From Streptomyces sp. QL37 (GTDB taxonomy: Bacteria > Actinomycetota > Actinomycetes > Streptomycetales > Streptomycetaceae), in the NCBI RefSeq assembly GCF_002941025.1, contig NZ_PTJS01000001.1, forward strand, positions 6,303,766-6,367,765: a DNA stretch of 64,000 bases. The letters run 5' to 3'. The position numbers and the translations under genes are program-made. The notes below the pieces were generated by a model that was not told where the DNA came from, did not search any database, and was given only the letters and a program-made list of their open reading frames with translations. This document shows, one piece after another, positions 1-16,778 of this stretch. Position 1 is the stretch's first letter, and each line of letters opens with the position of its first letter.

Positions 1-4408
<4,408 letters not shown>

Positions 4409-4412
<4 letters not shown>

Positions 4413-7400
4413 TCGAGTTGTCGTATGCGCAGCGTCGGCTGTGGTTCCTGGACCAGTTGGAGGGGCCCAGTGCGACGTACAACGTCGCGGTGTCGCTGCG
4501 GCTGACCGGTGGTGTGCGGGTTGATGCGTTGCGTGCGGCGCTGGCGGATGTCGTGGGCCGGCACGAGAGCCTGCGGACGCTCATCGACGAGCACGAGGGC
4601 GAGCCGGTGCAGCGCATCCTGGAGGATGTCGCTCCCGAGCTGATCCTTGACCGGGTGGGCCGTGAGGGTCTGGCGGATGCGCTCGCCCAGGCGGCGGGGT
4701 ACTGCTTCGACCTGGCCGGTGAGATCCCGATACGCGCGTGGTTGTTCGAGCTCTCCGCGGACGAGCATGTGCTGGCGGTCGTGCTGCATCACATCGCGGC
4801 GGACGGCTGGTCGATGGCGCCGCTGCTGCGTGACCTGTCCGTCGCCTACGGGGCGCGGGTGGATGGTGGTGCGCCGCAGTTCGAGGAACTGCCCGGCCAG
4901 TACGCGGACTATGCGTTGTGGCAGCGGGAGGTGCTGGGTTCGGAGGACGACCCGGGCAGCCTCGTCAACGAACAACTCGACTACTGGCGTTCGGCGTTGG
5001 AGGGGTCTCCGGCTGAGCTTGCGTTGCCGTACGACCGGCCGCATCCCGCGGTGCCCTCGCATGTCGGGCGGACGGTTCCGTTCGAGGTGGACGCGGACGT
5101 GCACCGGGGTCTGCTGAAGCTGGCGCGTGAGCATGACGTGACCCTGTTCATGGTGCTCAACGCCGCTCTGGCGGTCGTCCTGTCGCGGATGGGCGCCGGT
5201 GAGGACGTGCCGGTGGGCGCGCCCATGGCCGGGCGCGGCGACGAGGCCCTGGACGATCTCGTCGGGTTCTTCGTGAACACCGTCGTGCTGCGTACGGATC
5301 TGTCGGGCGATCCGTCGTTCGTGGAGCTGTTGGAGCGGGTGCGTGAGGTGCATCTGGGTGCGCATGCGCATGAGGATGTGCCGTTCGACCGGCTGGTGGA
5401 CGCGCTGAATCTGGACCGGTCGGCGTCCCGGCAGGCGCTGTTCCAGGTCATGCTGGTCCTGCAGAACAACAGCCACGGTCAACTCGCCCTCCCCGGCGTC
5501 GAAGTCTCCTATGAGCCGGTCGAGTTGAGTGTCGCCAAATTCGACCTGACCGTGCACGTCACCGAAGACGTCGACGCGCACGGCGAGCCGGTCGGGCTGA
5601 GCGGGGGCATGGAGTACGCCGTCGACGTCTTCGACCACGACACCGCCGACCAGCTCGCGCAACGCCTCCACCAGGTACTGGGCAACGTACTGGCTGCTCC
5701 CGGCACCCCCCTCTCCCAGCTCGCCGTTCTCCTCCCCGGTGAGGGTGAGGTACTGGAGTCCTGGCAGGGGGCGGTGACGGATGCGGTGGGGGGCACCATC
5801 CCGGAGCTGTTCGCTGTGCAGGTGGCGGCGACCCCGGACGCGGTGGCGGTCGAGTTCGGGGACACCGTTCTGACGTATGCGGAGCTGGACGCGCGGGCCA
5901 ATCAGGTGGCGCACTGGCTGATCGAGCATGGTGTGCGGGCCGAGTCGGCGGTCGCCGTCTGGATGGACCGGTCGGCCGAGCTGGTCGTGGCGTTGCTGGG
6001 TGTGGCGAAGGCGGGTGGCGTGTATGTGCCGTTCCACCCGGAATGGCCGCAGGATCGCCGCGATCTGATCTGTGAGCGTGCGGACGCGGTTCTTGTGGTG
6101 ACCGAGGAGGACGTGGCGGGCACGGGTCATTACCCGGTGACCGGTCCCGGGATTTCGCCGCTGCCGGAGCAGTTGGCGTATGTGATGTTCACGTCGGGGT
6201 CGACGGGTGAGCCCAAGGGCGTGGCGGTCCGGCAGCGTGACGTGGCTGAGTTCGTCCGGGACGAAGCCTTCGCGGGGGAGGCCTTCGAGCGGGTCCTGAT
6301 CAACTCGCCGCACTCCTTCGACCTGTCGACGTTCGAGTTCTGGGTGCCGTTGCTGAACGGCGGCCGGGTTGTCGTGGCCCCGCCGGGGCGGGTGGACGGC
6401 CAGGAGCTGGCCGAGGTCATCGCCTCGCGTGGCGTGACCGGCCTGTGGCTAACGTCGGGCCTGTTCGCGGTGATGGCGGAGGAGCACCCGGAGTGCTTCG
6501 CCGGTGTTGCGCAGGTGTGGGCCGGCGGCGACGTGGTGTCACCGGCGGCGGTGCGCCGCGTCCAGGCGGTCTGTCCGGGCCTGGTCGTGGTGAATGGTTA
6601 CGGCCCGACCGAGGCGACCACGTTCATCACGCATCACCGGATGGACGAGCTGGCTGAGGACGCCGCTGACGTACCGATCGGCCGTCCGCTGGACAACATG
6701 CGGGTGTACGTCCTGGACACCGGCCTGGGTCTGGTGCCGCCGGGTGTGGTCGGTGAGCTCTACGTCGCAGGATCGGGTGTGGCTCGTGGTTATGTGGGCC
6801 GGCCTGGATTGACGGCTGAGCGTTTCGTGGCGAGTCCGTTCCGTGCGGGTGAGCGCCTGTACCGGACCGGTGACCTGGTGCGTTGGGACGCTGAGGGCCG
6901 GCTGGTCTATGCGGGTCGTGCGGATGAGCAGGTCAAGATCCGCGGCTTCCGCATCGAGCTGGGCGAGGTGGAGTCTGCGCTGGCAGCCCACCCCGACATC
7001 GCCCAGGTGGTGGCCGTGGCCCGGGAAGCTGGCGCGGGCCGGGGCAAGCAGCTCGTCGGATACGTGGTTCCCGTGGCCGGCGCCGAGTCGATCGACCCGG
7101 CTGTTCTGCGGGAGTTTGTGGCGGAGCGGTTGCCGGAGTACATGGTTCCGGCAGCCCTCGTGGTGCTGGACGCGCTGCCGCTGACCGCGAACGGGAAGGT
7201 GAATCGCAGGGCCCTGCCGGAGCCGCAGTTCTCCGGTGGTGAGCACCGGGCTCCGCGGACGCCGTTGGAGAAGGTGTTGTGCGGTGTCTTCGCCGAGGTG
7301 CTGGGTGTGGGCTCCGTCGGCGTCGATGATTCGTTCTTCGATCTGGGTGGCGATTCGATCGTTGCTATTCAGTTGGTGTCGCGGGCGCGTGCGGCGGGGG

Positions 7401-10400
7401 TGGGGTTCTCGCCGCGTGATGTGTTCCGGTGGCGGGCGGTCGAGGCGCTGGCGGGCGTGGCGCAGACCGCGAGTGTGGGTGTGGTGGCCGAGGCGGTCGG
7501 TGAGTCCCTGGGCGAGGTCCCCTCGACACCGGTGATGTCGCTGTTCGCGGAGCGGGGTGGTCCGGTCGACGGGTTCTACCAGTCGATGGGCGCCCGTGTT
7601 CCCTCTGGCACCCAGTTCCCGCAGGTTGAGCGGTCGGTGCAGGCGGTTCTGGATCACCATGACGCGTTGCGGATGTGTGCGGTACTCGAAGGCGATCGTT
7701 GGGAGCTGACGGTTCCGGCGGCGGGTGCCCTGCGTGCCGGGTCCATCCTGCGTCGTGTGGATGTGGCTGGCCTGTCCCGTGACGCGGTGGCGGGTGTGGT
7801 GGTCGAGGAGCGGGTGGCGGCTCAGGGTCGTCTTGTCCCGGCCGACGGCGTTCTGGTGCAGGCGGTGTGGTTCGATGCCGGTCCTGCTGCTGAGGGTTTG
7901 TTGCTGTTGGTGGTTCATCACTTGGTGGTGGACGGGGTGTCGTGGCGGATTCTGGTGCCGGATGTCGAGGCGGCGCTGGCTGCTGTGGTGGCGGGTCGTG
8001 AGGTGGAGCTGGCGGCGGTCGCGACGTCGTTCCGTCGCTGGGCGCGTCAGTTGGCCGGTGAGGCCGAGGTCCGTGCGGGTGAGCTGGCACTGTGGCAGCG
8101 GGTCGCGCGGACCGCGGACCCGTTGCTGGGAGCGCGTGGTCTGGATCCGTTGGTGGACGTGGCTTCTTCTGCTGGGCAGTTGGAGGTGCGGTTGCCGGTG
8201 GAGGTGGCCGGTCCGCTGCTGGGAGCTGTGGCCTCTGCGTTCCGTGGTGAGGTCAATGACGTCCTGCTGACGGGTCTGTCGCGTGCGGTGAACCGTTGGC
8301 GCGGTACGGACGGGCCCGTGCTCGTAGACCTCGAAGGCCATGGCCGTGAGGAGGTTGCGGCTGGTCTGGATGTGACGCGGACGGTGGGGTGGTTCACCAC
8401 GGTCTATCCGGTCTCGCTGGAGCCCGGCTTGGGAGATGTGGGTTCGTCGGTCAAGCGGGTCAAGGAGCAGCTCCGCGAGATCCCCGACAAGGGCATCGGT
8501 TACGGACTCCTGCGCTACTGCAACGAACAGACCGCACCCGAACTGGCGGGCTCCTCTCCACAGATCGGCTTCAACTACCTCGGGCGCTTCCAGACTGGTG
8601 CGCACTCCGAGGGAGCGCTGACGCAGGCCGCCGGGCTCTCCTTCGGGACCGACGCGGGGATGCCGCTGGCGCACGTGGTGGAGGTGAACGCGCTCGCGGA
8701 GGATTCGGGTGAGGGTCCGGAGCTGCGGGCGGTGTGGTCGTGGGCGGGTGAGCTGCTGTCCGAGGAGCGGGTGGCCGAGCTCGCGCAGGCTTGGTTCGAG
8801 GAGCTGACCGCCCTGGTCCAGGCAGTCACCGAAGGCGCTGCCGGCGGGCGCACTCCGTCCGACTTCCCGCTGGTGAAGCTGGAACAGGCCGAGATCGAGG
8901 CCCTGGAGTCAGAACTCGCCGTCGCTGGAATCGGATTGGGGGACATCCATTCGCTGTCGCCGCTGCAGGAGGGCCTGGCCTTCCACGCGGGGTATGACCA
9001 GGATCAGGCCGACGTCTATGTCGCGCAGTGGGTCTTGGCGCTGACCGGAGTGGTCGACGCCGGCCGACTGCGCGATGCCATGGGCGCACTGCTGGACCGG
9101 CACGCGAACTTGCGGTCCGGGTTCCGGCAGTCCGTGGTGGGTGCGGCGTATCAGGTCGTTCCTGCGGGGGTCGAGGTTCCGTTCCGGGTGGTGGATGTGT
9201 CGGGTGCGGCCGATGCTGAGGCCGCTGTGCGGGAGCTGGCGGAGGAGGAGCGGGCGTGTCCGTTCAGCCTGGATGAACCGCCGCTGCTGCGGCTGGTGCT
9301 GGCCAAGCTGGGCGAGAGCCGCTACCGGCTGGTGTTCACCAACCACCACATTCTGCTGGACGGTTGGTCGATGCCGGTCCTGTTCGGCGAGCTGTTCACC
9401 CTCTACCGCCAGGGCTCCGGCGGACTGGCTGCCGTACGTCCGTACCGCGACTACCTCTCGTGGCTGGCCGGTGCGGATCGTGGTGCGGCGGAGGCTGCCT
9501 GGCGGGAGGCGCTGGAAGGCATCGGTGAGCCGACGCTGGTGGCTCCTGCCTACCGGCAGGCGGCTTCGCGGGTGCCGGCGCGGTTGTATGCGGGGTTGGG
9601 GGAGGCGGCGTCTGCGGCGTTGTCTGGGCTGGCACGTGAGTGGGGCGTCACCGTCAACACCCTCGTGCAGGCCGCGTGGGGTGTGCTGATCGCCGGTGTC
9701 ACCGGACGCAGCGACGTGGTCTTCGGTGCGGTGGTCTCGGGGCGTCCGGCGGAGCTGCCGGGTGTGGAGAGCATGGTCGGCCTGTTCATCAACACCCTCC
9801 CGGTGCGGGTGCGTCTGGAGCGGGGCGATTCGCTGGCCGGGCTGGTGCGGCGGCTGCAGGACGAGCAGGCGGGACTCCTCCCGCACCACCACCTCGGACT
9901 CACCGAGATACAGCAGCTGATCAGCACCGGGCAGCTCTTCGACACCCTCACCGTCTACGAGAACTTCCCGCTGGACGACATGGGCTCCACGGGCGCGGGT
10001 ACCTCCTCGGACCCGCACGAGCGAGACCTGCAGACCTCCATCGTCGGCGGTCTCGACGCGGCGCACTATCCGCTCGCCCTGGCAGCCGCGATGCCGACCG
10101 GCGACAACCTGCAACTTCGGCTGGACTATCAGGAGGCTGCCTTCACGGAGGTGGAGGCGCAGAAGCTCTTCGATCGCTTCCGGTATCTCCTCCAGGCGTT
10201 CGCTGCCGAGCCGGAGGCGGCTGTCGATGGTCTTGACCTGCTGCTTCCTGTCGAGCGGGAGTTGCTGGCGCGTTGGAATGACACGGGGGCCGAGGTGCCT
10301 TCCGGGACGTTGCCCGAGCTGTTCGCGGCGCAGGCGGCGCGTACGCCCGAGGCGGTCGCGGTGGTCTGCGGTGACTCTGCGGTGACCTATGCGGAGCTGG

Positions 10401-13400
10401 ATGCGTGGTCGAATCGTCTGGCGCGGCATCTGGTGGGGCGGGGTGTGGGGCCGGGGCGGTTCGTGGCCAGTCCGTTCGGTGACGGGCGGCGGATGTATCG
10501 CACGGGTGACCTGGCGCGGTGGTCCGCTTCGGGCGAGTTGGTGTATGCCGGGCGTGCGGACGATCAGGTGAAGGTGCGTGGTATCCGTATCGAGCTGGGT
10601 GAGGTGGAGTCCGCTCTCCAGGCGCATCCGGCCGTGGGCAAGGCCGTGGTGATCGCCCGCGAGGGACAGGGCGCCGCCGGCACGCAGCTGGTCGGATACG
10701 TCGTTCCCGCCGAAGGGCACGCCGAGGAAGTCGGCGGTCGGGACCTGCGTGGTTTTGTGGCCGAGCGGCTGCCGGACTACATGGTCCCGGCGGTGGTCAT
10801 GCTCCTGGACGCGCTGCCGCTGATGCCGAACGGCAAGCTGGACCGAGCGTCGCTCCCGGAGCCGGAGTTCACCGGCGGTATCTACCGGGCGCCGAGCACC
10901 GAGCAGGAAACAGTCCTGTGCGGACTGTTCGCCGAGATCCTGGGCCGGGACACCATCGGCGTCGACGACTCCTTCTTCGACCTGGGCGGACACTCACTGC
11001 TCGCCACCCGCCTCACCTCCCGGATCCGCACCGCGCTCGGCGTGGAACTGGGGGTCCGTACGGTGTTCGAGGCGCCCACGGTGGCGGGCCTCGCCGAACG
11101 GCTGCGGGGCGGCGGCGGAGCGCGCCCCGCGCTCGTCGCGACCGAGCGTCCGGAGCGGCTGCCGCTGTCGTACGCCCAGCGTCGCCTCTGGTTCCTGAAC
11201 GAGTTCGAGGGCCCGAGCGCCGCCTACAACATCCCGATCGCGCTGCGCCTCACCGGAGAGGTGGACGTCGACGCGCTGCGGGCCGCGCTCACCGACGTGG
11301 TGGGCCGGCACGAGAGCCTGCGCACCCTGATCGCCGTCGACGGGGCCGGAGTGCCGTACCAGCAGGTGCTCCCGAAGGACGAGGTGTGCCTGGAGCTTCC
11401 CTCGCTGACCGTGGCCGCGGACGACGCGACGGACGCGGTGGCGACCGTCGCCGCACACGAGTTCGACCTGTCGACGCAGATCCCCGTCCGCGCCGCACTG
11501 CTCGAACTCGCCGCCGGGGAGCGCGAAGAGCCCAAGGGGCCCGCGCAGCAGATCCTGGTGGTGGTCGTCCACCACATCGCCGGTGACGGTGAGTCGCTGG
11601 CCCCGCTGGCCCGCGACCTCGTCGACGCCTACACGGCGCGCCGCGACGGCCGGGCACCGCAGTGGGCCGACCTGCCCGTCCAGTACGCCGACTACGCCCT
11701 CTGGCAGCAGCGGCTGCTGGGTGACGAGAACGACCCGGAGAGCAGGCTCTCCGCCCAGTTCAGCTACTGGCAGGGCGAGTTGACGGGGGTCCCGCAGTCG
11801 CTGCGACTGCCCGCCGACCGGCCGCGGCCCGCCGTGGCCAGCCGTCGCGGGGACCGGGTGGAGTTCACGATCGAGCCGGCGCTCCTCACCGGCGTCGAGA
11901 ACCTCGCCCGTCGCCGGGGCGCCACGGTGTCGATGGTGCTCCAGTCGGCGCTCGCCGTGCTCCTCGGACGGCTCGGCGGCGGTGACGACATCACGATCGG
12001 CTCCCCGATCGCGGGACGGATGGACGAGGCCCTGGCCGATCTGGTCGGGTTCTTCGCGAACACGTGGGTGCTGCGCGCGGACCTGTCCGGCGACCCGACC
12101 TTCGAAGAGGTCGTCGACCGGGTGCGGGACAAGGCGTTGACGGCGTACGACCACCAGGACGTGCCCTTCGAGCGGCTCGTGGAGCTGCTCAACCCGGAGC
12201 GCTCCACAGCCCACCACCCGCTGTTCCAGGTGATGTTCACCTGGCAGAACGGGACCAGGCCCGACTTCGACCTGCCCGGCCTGCACGTGGGCTTCGAACC
12301 GGTGTCGGCCGAGTCGGCGAAGTTCGACCTGACCTTCGGGCTGATCGAGGTGGACGGCCCCGACGGCCGTTGCGTGTACGGCAGCGTCGAGTACGCGACC
12401 GACCTGTTCGACCGCGCCACGGTGGGCACCGTCGCGGAGCGGCTCGTCCGCGTGCTGCGGCACGTGGCGGCCGAGCCGGGCGTGCCGGTCGCCGACGTGC
12501 GGCTCCTCGACGACACCGAGCTGCGTGAACTGACCGCCCCCGCGCGGCAGACGGTGCCGGTGCGGGACACGGTGGTATCGCGGTTCGAGCGGCAGGCAGG
12601 TGCCACCCCGGACGCGGTCGCGGTGACGTACGAAGGTGTGTCGCTCACGTACCGCGAGCTGAACGAGCGCGCCAACCGGCTGGCGCGGCTGCTGATCGAG
12701 CGGGGCGCGGGCCCCGAGCGCTTCGTGGCGCTGCGGATGCCGCGCAGCGAGGAACTCGTGGTGGCGGTGCTCGGCGTGCTGAAGTCGGGTGCGGCGTACG
12801 TGCCGATCGACCCGGCGTACCCGGCCGAGCGCATCGCGTACGTACTGGAGGACGCGCGACCGGTGCTGACGGTGACGCCCGACGTCCTCGCGGAGAGCGC
12901 CGCGCACGGCACAGGCGACCCGGGCGTGGAGCCGGCCGCGGCACACCCCGCGTACGTGATCTACACCTCCGGGTCCACGGGCAAGCCCAAGGGCGTGGTG
13001 GTGCCGCACGGCAACGTCGTGCGCCTGATGGACGCGACGGACGGCTGGTTCGCGTCCGGTCCCGACGACGTGTGGACGCTGTTCCACTCCTACGCCTTCG
13101 ACTTCTCCGTCTGGGAGCTGTGGGGAGCCCTGCTGTACGGCGGCCGGGTCGTCGTCGTCCCGTACGGGACGAGCCGCTCGCCGGAGGACTTCCTGGCCCT
13201 GCTGGCCGACGAGGCCGTCACGATGCTCAGCCAGACGCCGTCGGCGTTCTACCAGCTGATGGCGGCCGACCGGGAGCGCCCCGAACTGGGAGACCGGCTC
13301 CGGCTGCGCACGGTGGTGTTCGGCGGCGAGGCGCTGGACCTCGGACGGCTCGCCGACTGGTACGCGCGACACCCCGAGGACGCGCCGTCGCTGGTGAACA

Positions 13401-15775
13401 TGTACGGCACCACCGAGACGACCGTGCACATCACCCACGTCGAGCTGGACGCGGCGGTCGCCGCTTCGGCGTCCGGTTCGGTGGTCGGCGTACCCATCCC
13501 CGACCTGGCCGTCTACGTGCTGGACGAGCGGCTGCGGCCGACGCCCGCGGGCGTGCCCGGCGACCTGTACGTGGCGGGCGCGGGGCTGGCCCGCGGCTAC
13601 CTCAACCGGCCGGCCCTGACGGGTGAGCGCTTCGTGGCCGACCCGTACGGCGGGCCGGGGGAGCGGATGTACCGGACCGGCGACACCGGCAGGCGGCTTC
13701 CCGACGGCAGGCTGGAGCACCTCGGTCGCAGCGACGAGCAGGTGCAGCTGCGGGGCTTCCGCATCGAGCCGGGCGAGATCGAGGCCGCACTGCTCGCCTG
13801 CCCCCAGGTGAGCCAGGCCGCGGTGGTGGTCCGTGAGGGCCGCGGCAGCGGCGGACAGCAACTGGTCGGCTATGTGGTGCCGACGGCCGCCGGCGCCGAC
13901 CTGGACGCGGTGCGCGCGTTCGTGGCGGGGCGGCTGCCCGATTACATGGTGCCGTCCGCGCTCGTCGTCCTGGACGCCATTCCGCTGACGCCGAACGGAA
14001 AGCTGGACCGCAAGGCCCTGCCCGAGCCGCAGTTCACCGCCCGCACCCACAGGGCGCCGCGCGACGCGCGGGAGCAGGCGCTGTGCGCGGTGTTCGCCGA
14101 GGTCCTCGGCCTCGACCGGGTGGGGATCGACGACGACTTCTTCACCATCGGCGGTGACAGCATCCGCTCCATCCAGATCGTCGCCCGGTCCCGGGCGCTG
14201 GGTGTGGAGGTCAGCCCCCGTGAGGTGTTCGAGCACCGCACCGTGGCGGGTCTCGCGGAGATCGCCGCGACGCGTGAGGGCACCGGCGGGCCGGTCGTCC
14301 TCGCCGAGCTGGAAGGCGGCGGTGTGGGCTGGTCGCCGCTGACGCCGGTGGAGAGGTACCTCCTCGAGCTGGGCGGCGGCTACGGCCGCTACCAGCAGTC
14401 GATCGTCGTCGAACTGCCCGACGGCATCGACGCGGACAGCCTGGCGGCCACCGTCGCCGCGGTCCTGGACACCCACGACGTCCTGCGCGCCACGCTGGTG
14501 CTCGGCGACGGCGGGGGACTGGTGATGGGAGCGCCCGGATCGGTGCGCGCCCACGACCTGATCCACCGGGTGCCCTGCGACGGCCGGTGGGGTGAAGAGC
14601 CCTGGGCACGCCTTCTGGAGCAGGAGGCCGACGCGGCCGCGGGTCGGTTCGACCCCGTGGCGGGCGTGCTCGCGCAGTTCGTGTGGTTCGACCCCTCGGA
14701 CGCGTCGGGCTTTTCGGATGCCGTGGGTGGCGGGCGTCTGCTGATCGCCCTGCACCACCTCGTGGTGGACGGCGTGTCGTGGCGCATCCTGCTGCCCGAC
14801 TTCGCCGCAGCCTGGGAGCAGGTGCGGGCGGGCGAGGACCCCGTACTGCCCGGTGTGGTCACCTCGATGCGCCGCTGGAGCCACGCGCTGGCCGAGGAGG
14901 CCGTCAAGCCCTCCCGCACGGCCGAACTCCCGCTGTGGAAGGCCGTGCTCGACGGGCCCGACCCGCTGATCGGATCCCGCCCCGTGGACCCCGCGGCAGA
15001 CGTGATGTCCACCGTGGACACCGTCCGGGTGCAGCTCACCGCCGAGGTGACGGAGGCCGTGCTGACGGCGGTGCCCTCGGCGTTCCACGGTGGTGTGAAT
15101 GACGGGTTGCTGGCGGCGTTGGCGCTGGCTCTGGCGAAGTGGCGTGAGGGCCGCGGTGTGTCGGAGTCTTCGGCGCTGATCCGTCTGGAGGGCCACGGTC
15201 GTGAGGAGGAGGTGGTTCCCGGGGCGGATCTGTCGCGTACGGTCGGCTGGTTCACGAGCATGTTCCCGGTGCGTCTGGATGTGGCCGGGTTCGAGGTGGA
15301 CGAGGCGCTGGCCGGTGGTCCGGCTGCCGGGGGTGTGCTCAAGGCGGTCAAGGAACAGCTGCTCGCCATTCCCGACAAGGGCATCGGCTACGGCCTGCTG
15401 CGCCACCTCAACCCGGACACCGCGCCGCAGCTGGCGGAGACGGGGATGGGCCAGATCGGCTTCAACTACCTCGGCCGCTTCTCCGCCACGGACATGCCCG
15501 AGAACCTGCGTGGCCTCGGCTGGACCCAGGCGCCCGGCGCCGGCGCACTCGCCGCACCGGACGCGGACATGCCGGTCATGGCAGCCGTCGACGTGAACGC
15601 GGCGGTCACCGACTTCTCCGACGGGGCACGGCTCGACGCCGCGTTCACGTCGACGGCTGCCATGACCGGCATGTCCGCGTCCGGTGCGGCGAGTGCGCCG
15701 GCGCCGGGCGCCTGGGTCCAGCCGAGGCCACGCAGGTTCTCGGGCATGTCCGTGGCGGAGAAGCGGCCGAGGTAG
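4409..15775 (+). CDS. NRPS C-A-T-E-C-(A)-T-C-A-T-E, N-terminal part of a broken gene
   Basis: Second NRPS of the operon. It starts at GTG 4409, overlapping the previous stop. M2: C from 4415 ([13 protein letters not shown] type), A (TSGSTG near 6193, code DLFWWGGTFK, Val-like), T with GGDS near 7344, E with HHLVVDG near 7916. M3: DCL C (HHILLDGW near 9342), an A domain missing its core (about 10260-10850), T with GGHS near 10984. M4: C (HHIAGDGES near 11572), A (TSGSTG near 12967, code DFWSVGMVHK = Thr), T with GGDS near 14151, E from about 14310. So M4 should load Thr and epimerize it. As given, the frame leaves the E domain at about 15647, runs into an inverted copy of itself and stops at 15775. 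The last roughly 43 residues are antisense-derived. Deleting 1131 bp would restore continuity with the next entry (4409-20107, 4855 residues). Confidence 0.93.
7637..9955. repeat. E+C domain pair near-duplicated from the first gene (3-2345)
   Basis: The M2 E domain plus M3 C domain (7637-9955) closely match, at DNA level, the M0 E domain plus M1 C domain (3-2345). Long stretches are the same, for example 2041-2340 versus 9649-9948. The copies differ by scattered substitutions and a short indel in the E-C linker (near 1290-1335 versus 8910-8940). This looks like a recent internal duplication or gene conversion of the E-DCL unit. Confidence 0.8.
10260..10850 (+). other. Truncated adenylation domain (M3), catalytic core deleted
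   Basis: The domain begins normally (LPELFAAQ, then [20 protein letters not shown], core A1). At [12 protein letters not shown] it jumps directly to the sequence that lies just before core A7 (MYRTGDL). Cores A2-A6 are absent, including the ATP-binding TSGSTG loop, the FD pocket aspartate and the GYGPTE motif. Comparison with M2 indicates about 290 missing residues. The reading frame is intact and A8, A10 and the carrier domain follow. The junction at about 10457-10467 falls in a cggttcgtggc-like string that encodes RFVA. Similar strings occur both after core A1 and before A7 in neighbouring modules, so a recombinational deletion or a repeat-collapsed assembly are both possible. As written, this domain cannot activate an amino acid. 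Confidence 0.9.
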
Positions 15776-16778
15776 TTGAAGCCGATCTGGCCCATCCCCG
15801 TCTCCGCCAGCTGCGGCGCGGTGTCCGGGTTGAGGTGGCGCAGCAGGCCGTAGCCGATGCCCTTGTCGGGAATGGCGAGCAGCTGTTCCTTGACCGCCTT
15901 GAGCACACCCCCGGCAGCCGGACCACCGGCCAGCGCCTCGTCCACCTCGAACCCGGCCACATCCAGACGCACCGGGAACATGCTCGTGAACCAGCCGACC
16001 GTACGCGACAGATCCGCCCCGGGAACCACCTCCTCCTCACGACCGTGGCCCTCCAGACGGATCAGCGCCGAAGACTCCGACACACCGCGGCCCTCACGCC
16101 ACTTCGCCAGAGCCAGCGCCAACGCCGCCAGCAACCCGTCATTCACACCACCGTGGAACGCCGAGGGCACCGCCGTCAGCACGGCCTCCGTCACCTCGGC
16201 GGTGCCCTCGGCGTTCCACGGTGGTGTGAATGACGGGTTGCTGGCGGCGTTGGCGCTGGCTCTGGCGAAGTGGCGTGAGGGCCGCGGGGTGTCGGAGTCT
16301 TCGGCGCTGATCCGTCTGGAGGGCCACGGTCGTGAGGAGGAGGTGGTTCCCGGGGCGGATCTGTCGCGTACGGTCGGCTGGTTCACGAGCATGTTCCCGG
16401 TGCGTCTGGATGTGGCCGGGTTCGAGGTGGACGAGGCGCTGGCCGGTGGTCCGGCTGCCGGGGGTGTGCTCAAGGCGGTCAAGGAACAGCTGCTCGCCAT
16501 TCCCGACAAGGGCATCGGCTACGGCCTGCTGCGCCACCTCAACCCGGACACCGCGCCGCAGCTGGCGGAGACGGGGATGGGCCAGATCGGCTTCAACTAC
16601 CTCGGCCGCTTCTCCGCCACGGACATGCCCGAGAACCTGCGTGGCCTCGGCTGGACCCAGGCGCCCGGCGCCGGCGCACTCGCCGCACCGGACGCGGACA
16701 TGCCGGTCATGGCAGCCGTCGACGTGAACGCGGCGGTCACCGACTTCTCCGACGGGGCACGGCTCGACGCCGCGTTCA
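15066..16778. repeat. Forward-inverted-forward triplication of E-domain DNA
   Basis: Three copies of a block of about 0.57-0.58 kb. They are forward 15066-15647, reverse complement 15637-16204, and forward 16197-16778. Forward copy 2 is forward copy 1 shifted by exactly 1131 bp (377 codons). The junctions show microhomology of 11 bp (15637-15647, complementary to 15594-15604) and 8 bp (16197-16204, same as 15066-15073). The only forward-copy difference I found is one T-to-G change (ccgcggtgtg versus ccgcggggtg, near 16288). The inverted copy agrees with forward copy 1. The block lies inside the M4 epimerization domain and splits the synthetase gene. There is no transposase or inverted-terminal-repeat structure. 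This is either a template-switch rearrangement or a palindromic-read assembly artefact. Confidence 0.95.

Noticed and set aside
15466..16515. Minus-strand frame of 349 codons with E-domain sequence
   Set aside because: It is the reverse-complement arm of the triplication read backwards, with no start signal and junk termini; not an independent gene.
15066..16778. Insertion sequence or integron as the cause of the inverted block
   Set aside because: No transposase, no terminal repeats distinct from the E-domain DNA, and no target-site duplication. All three copies are NRPS sequence.
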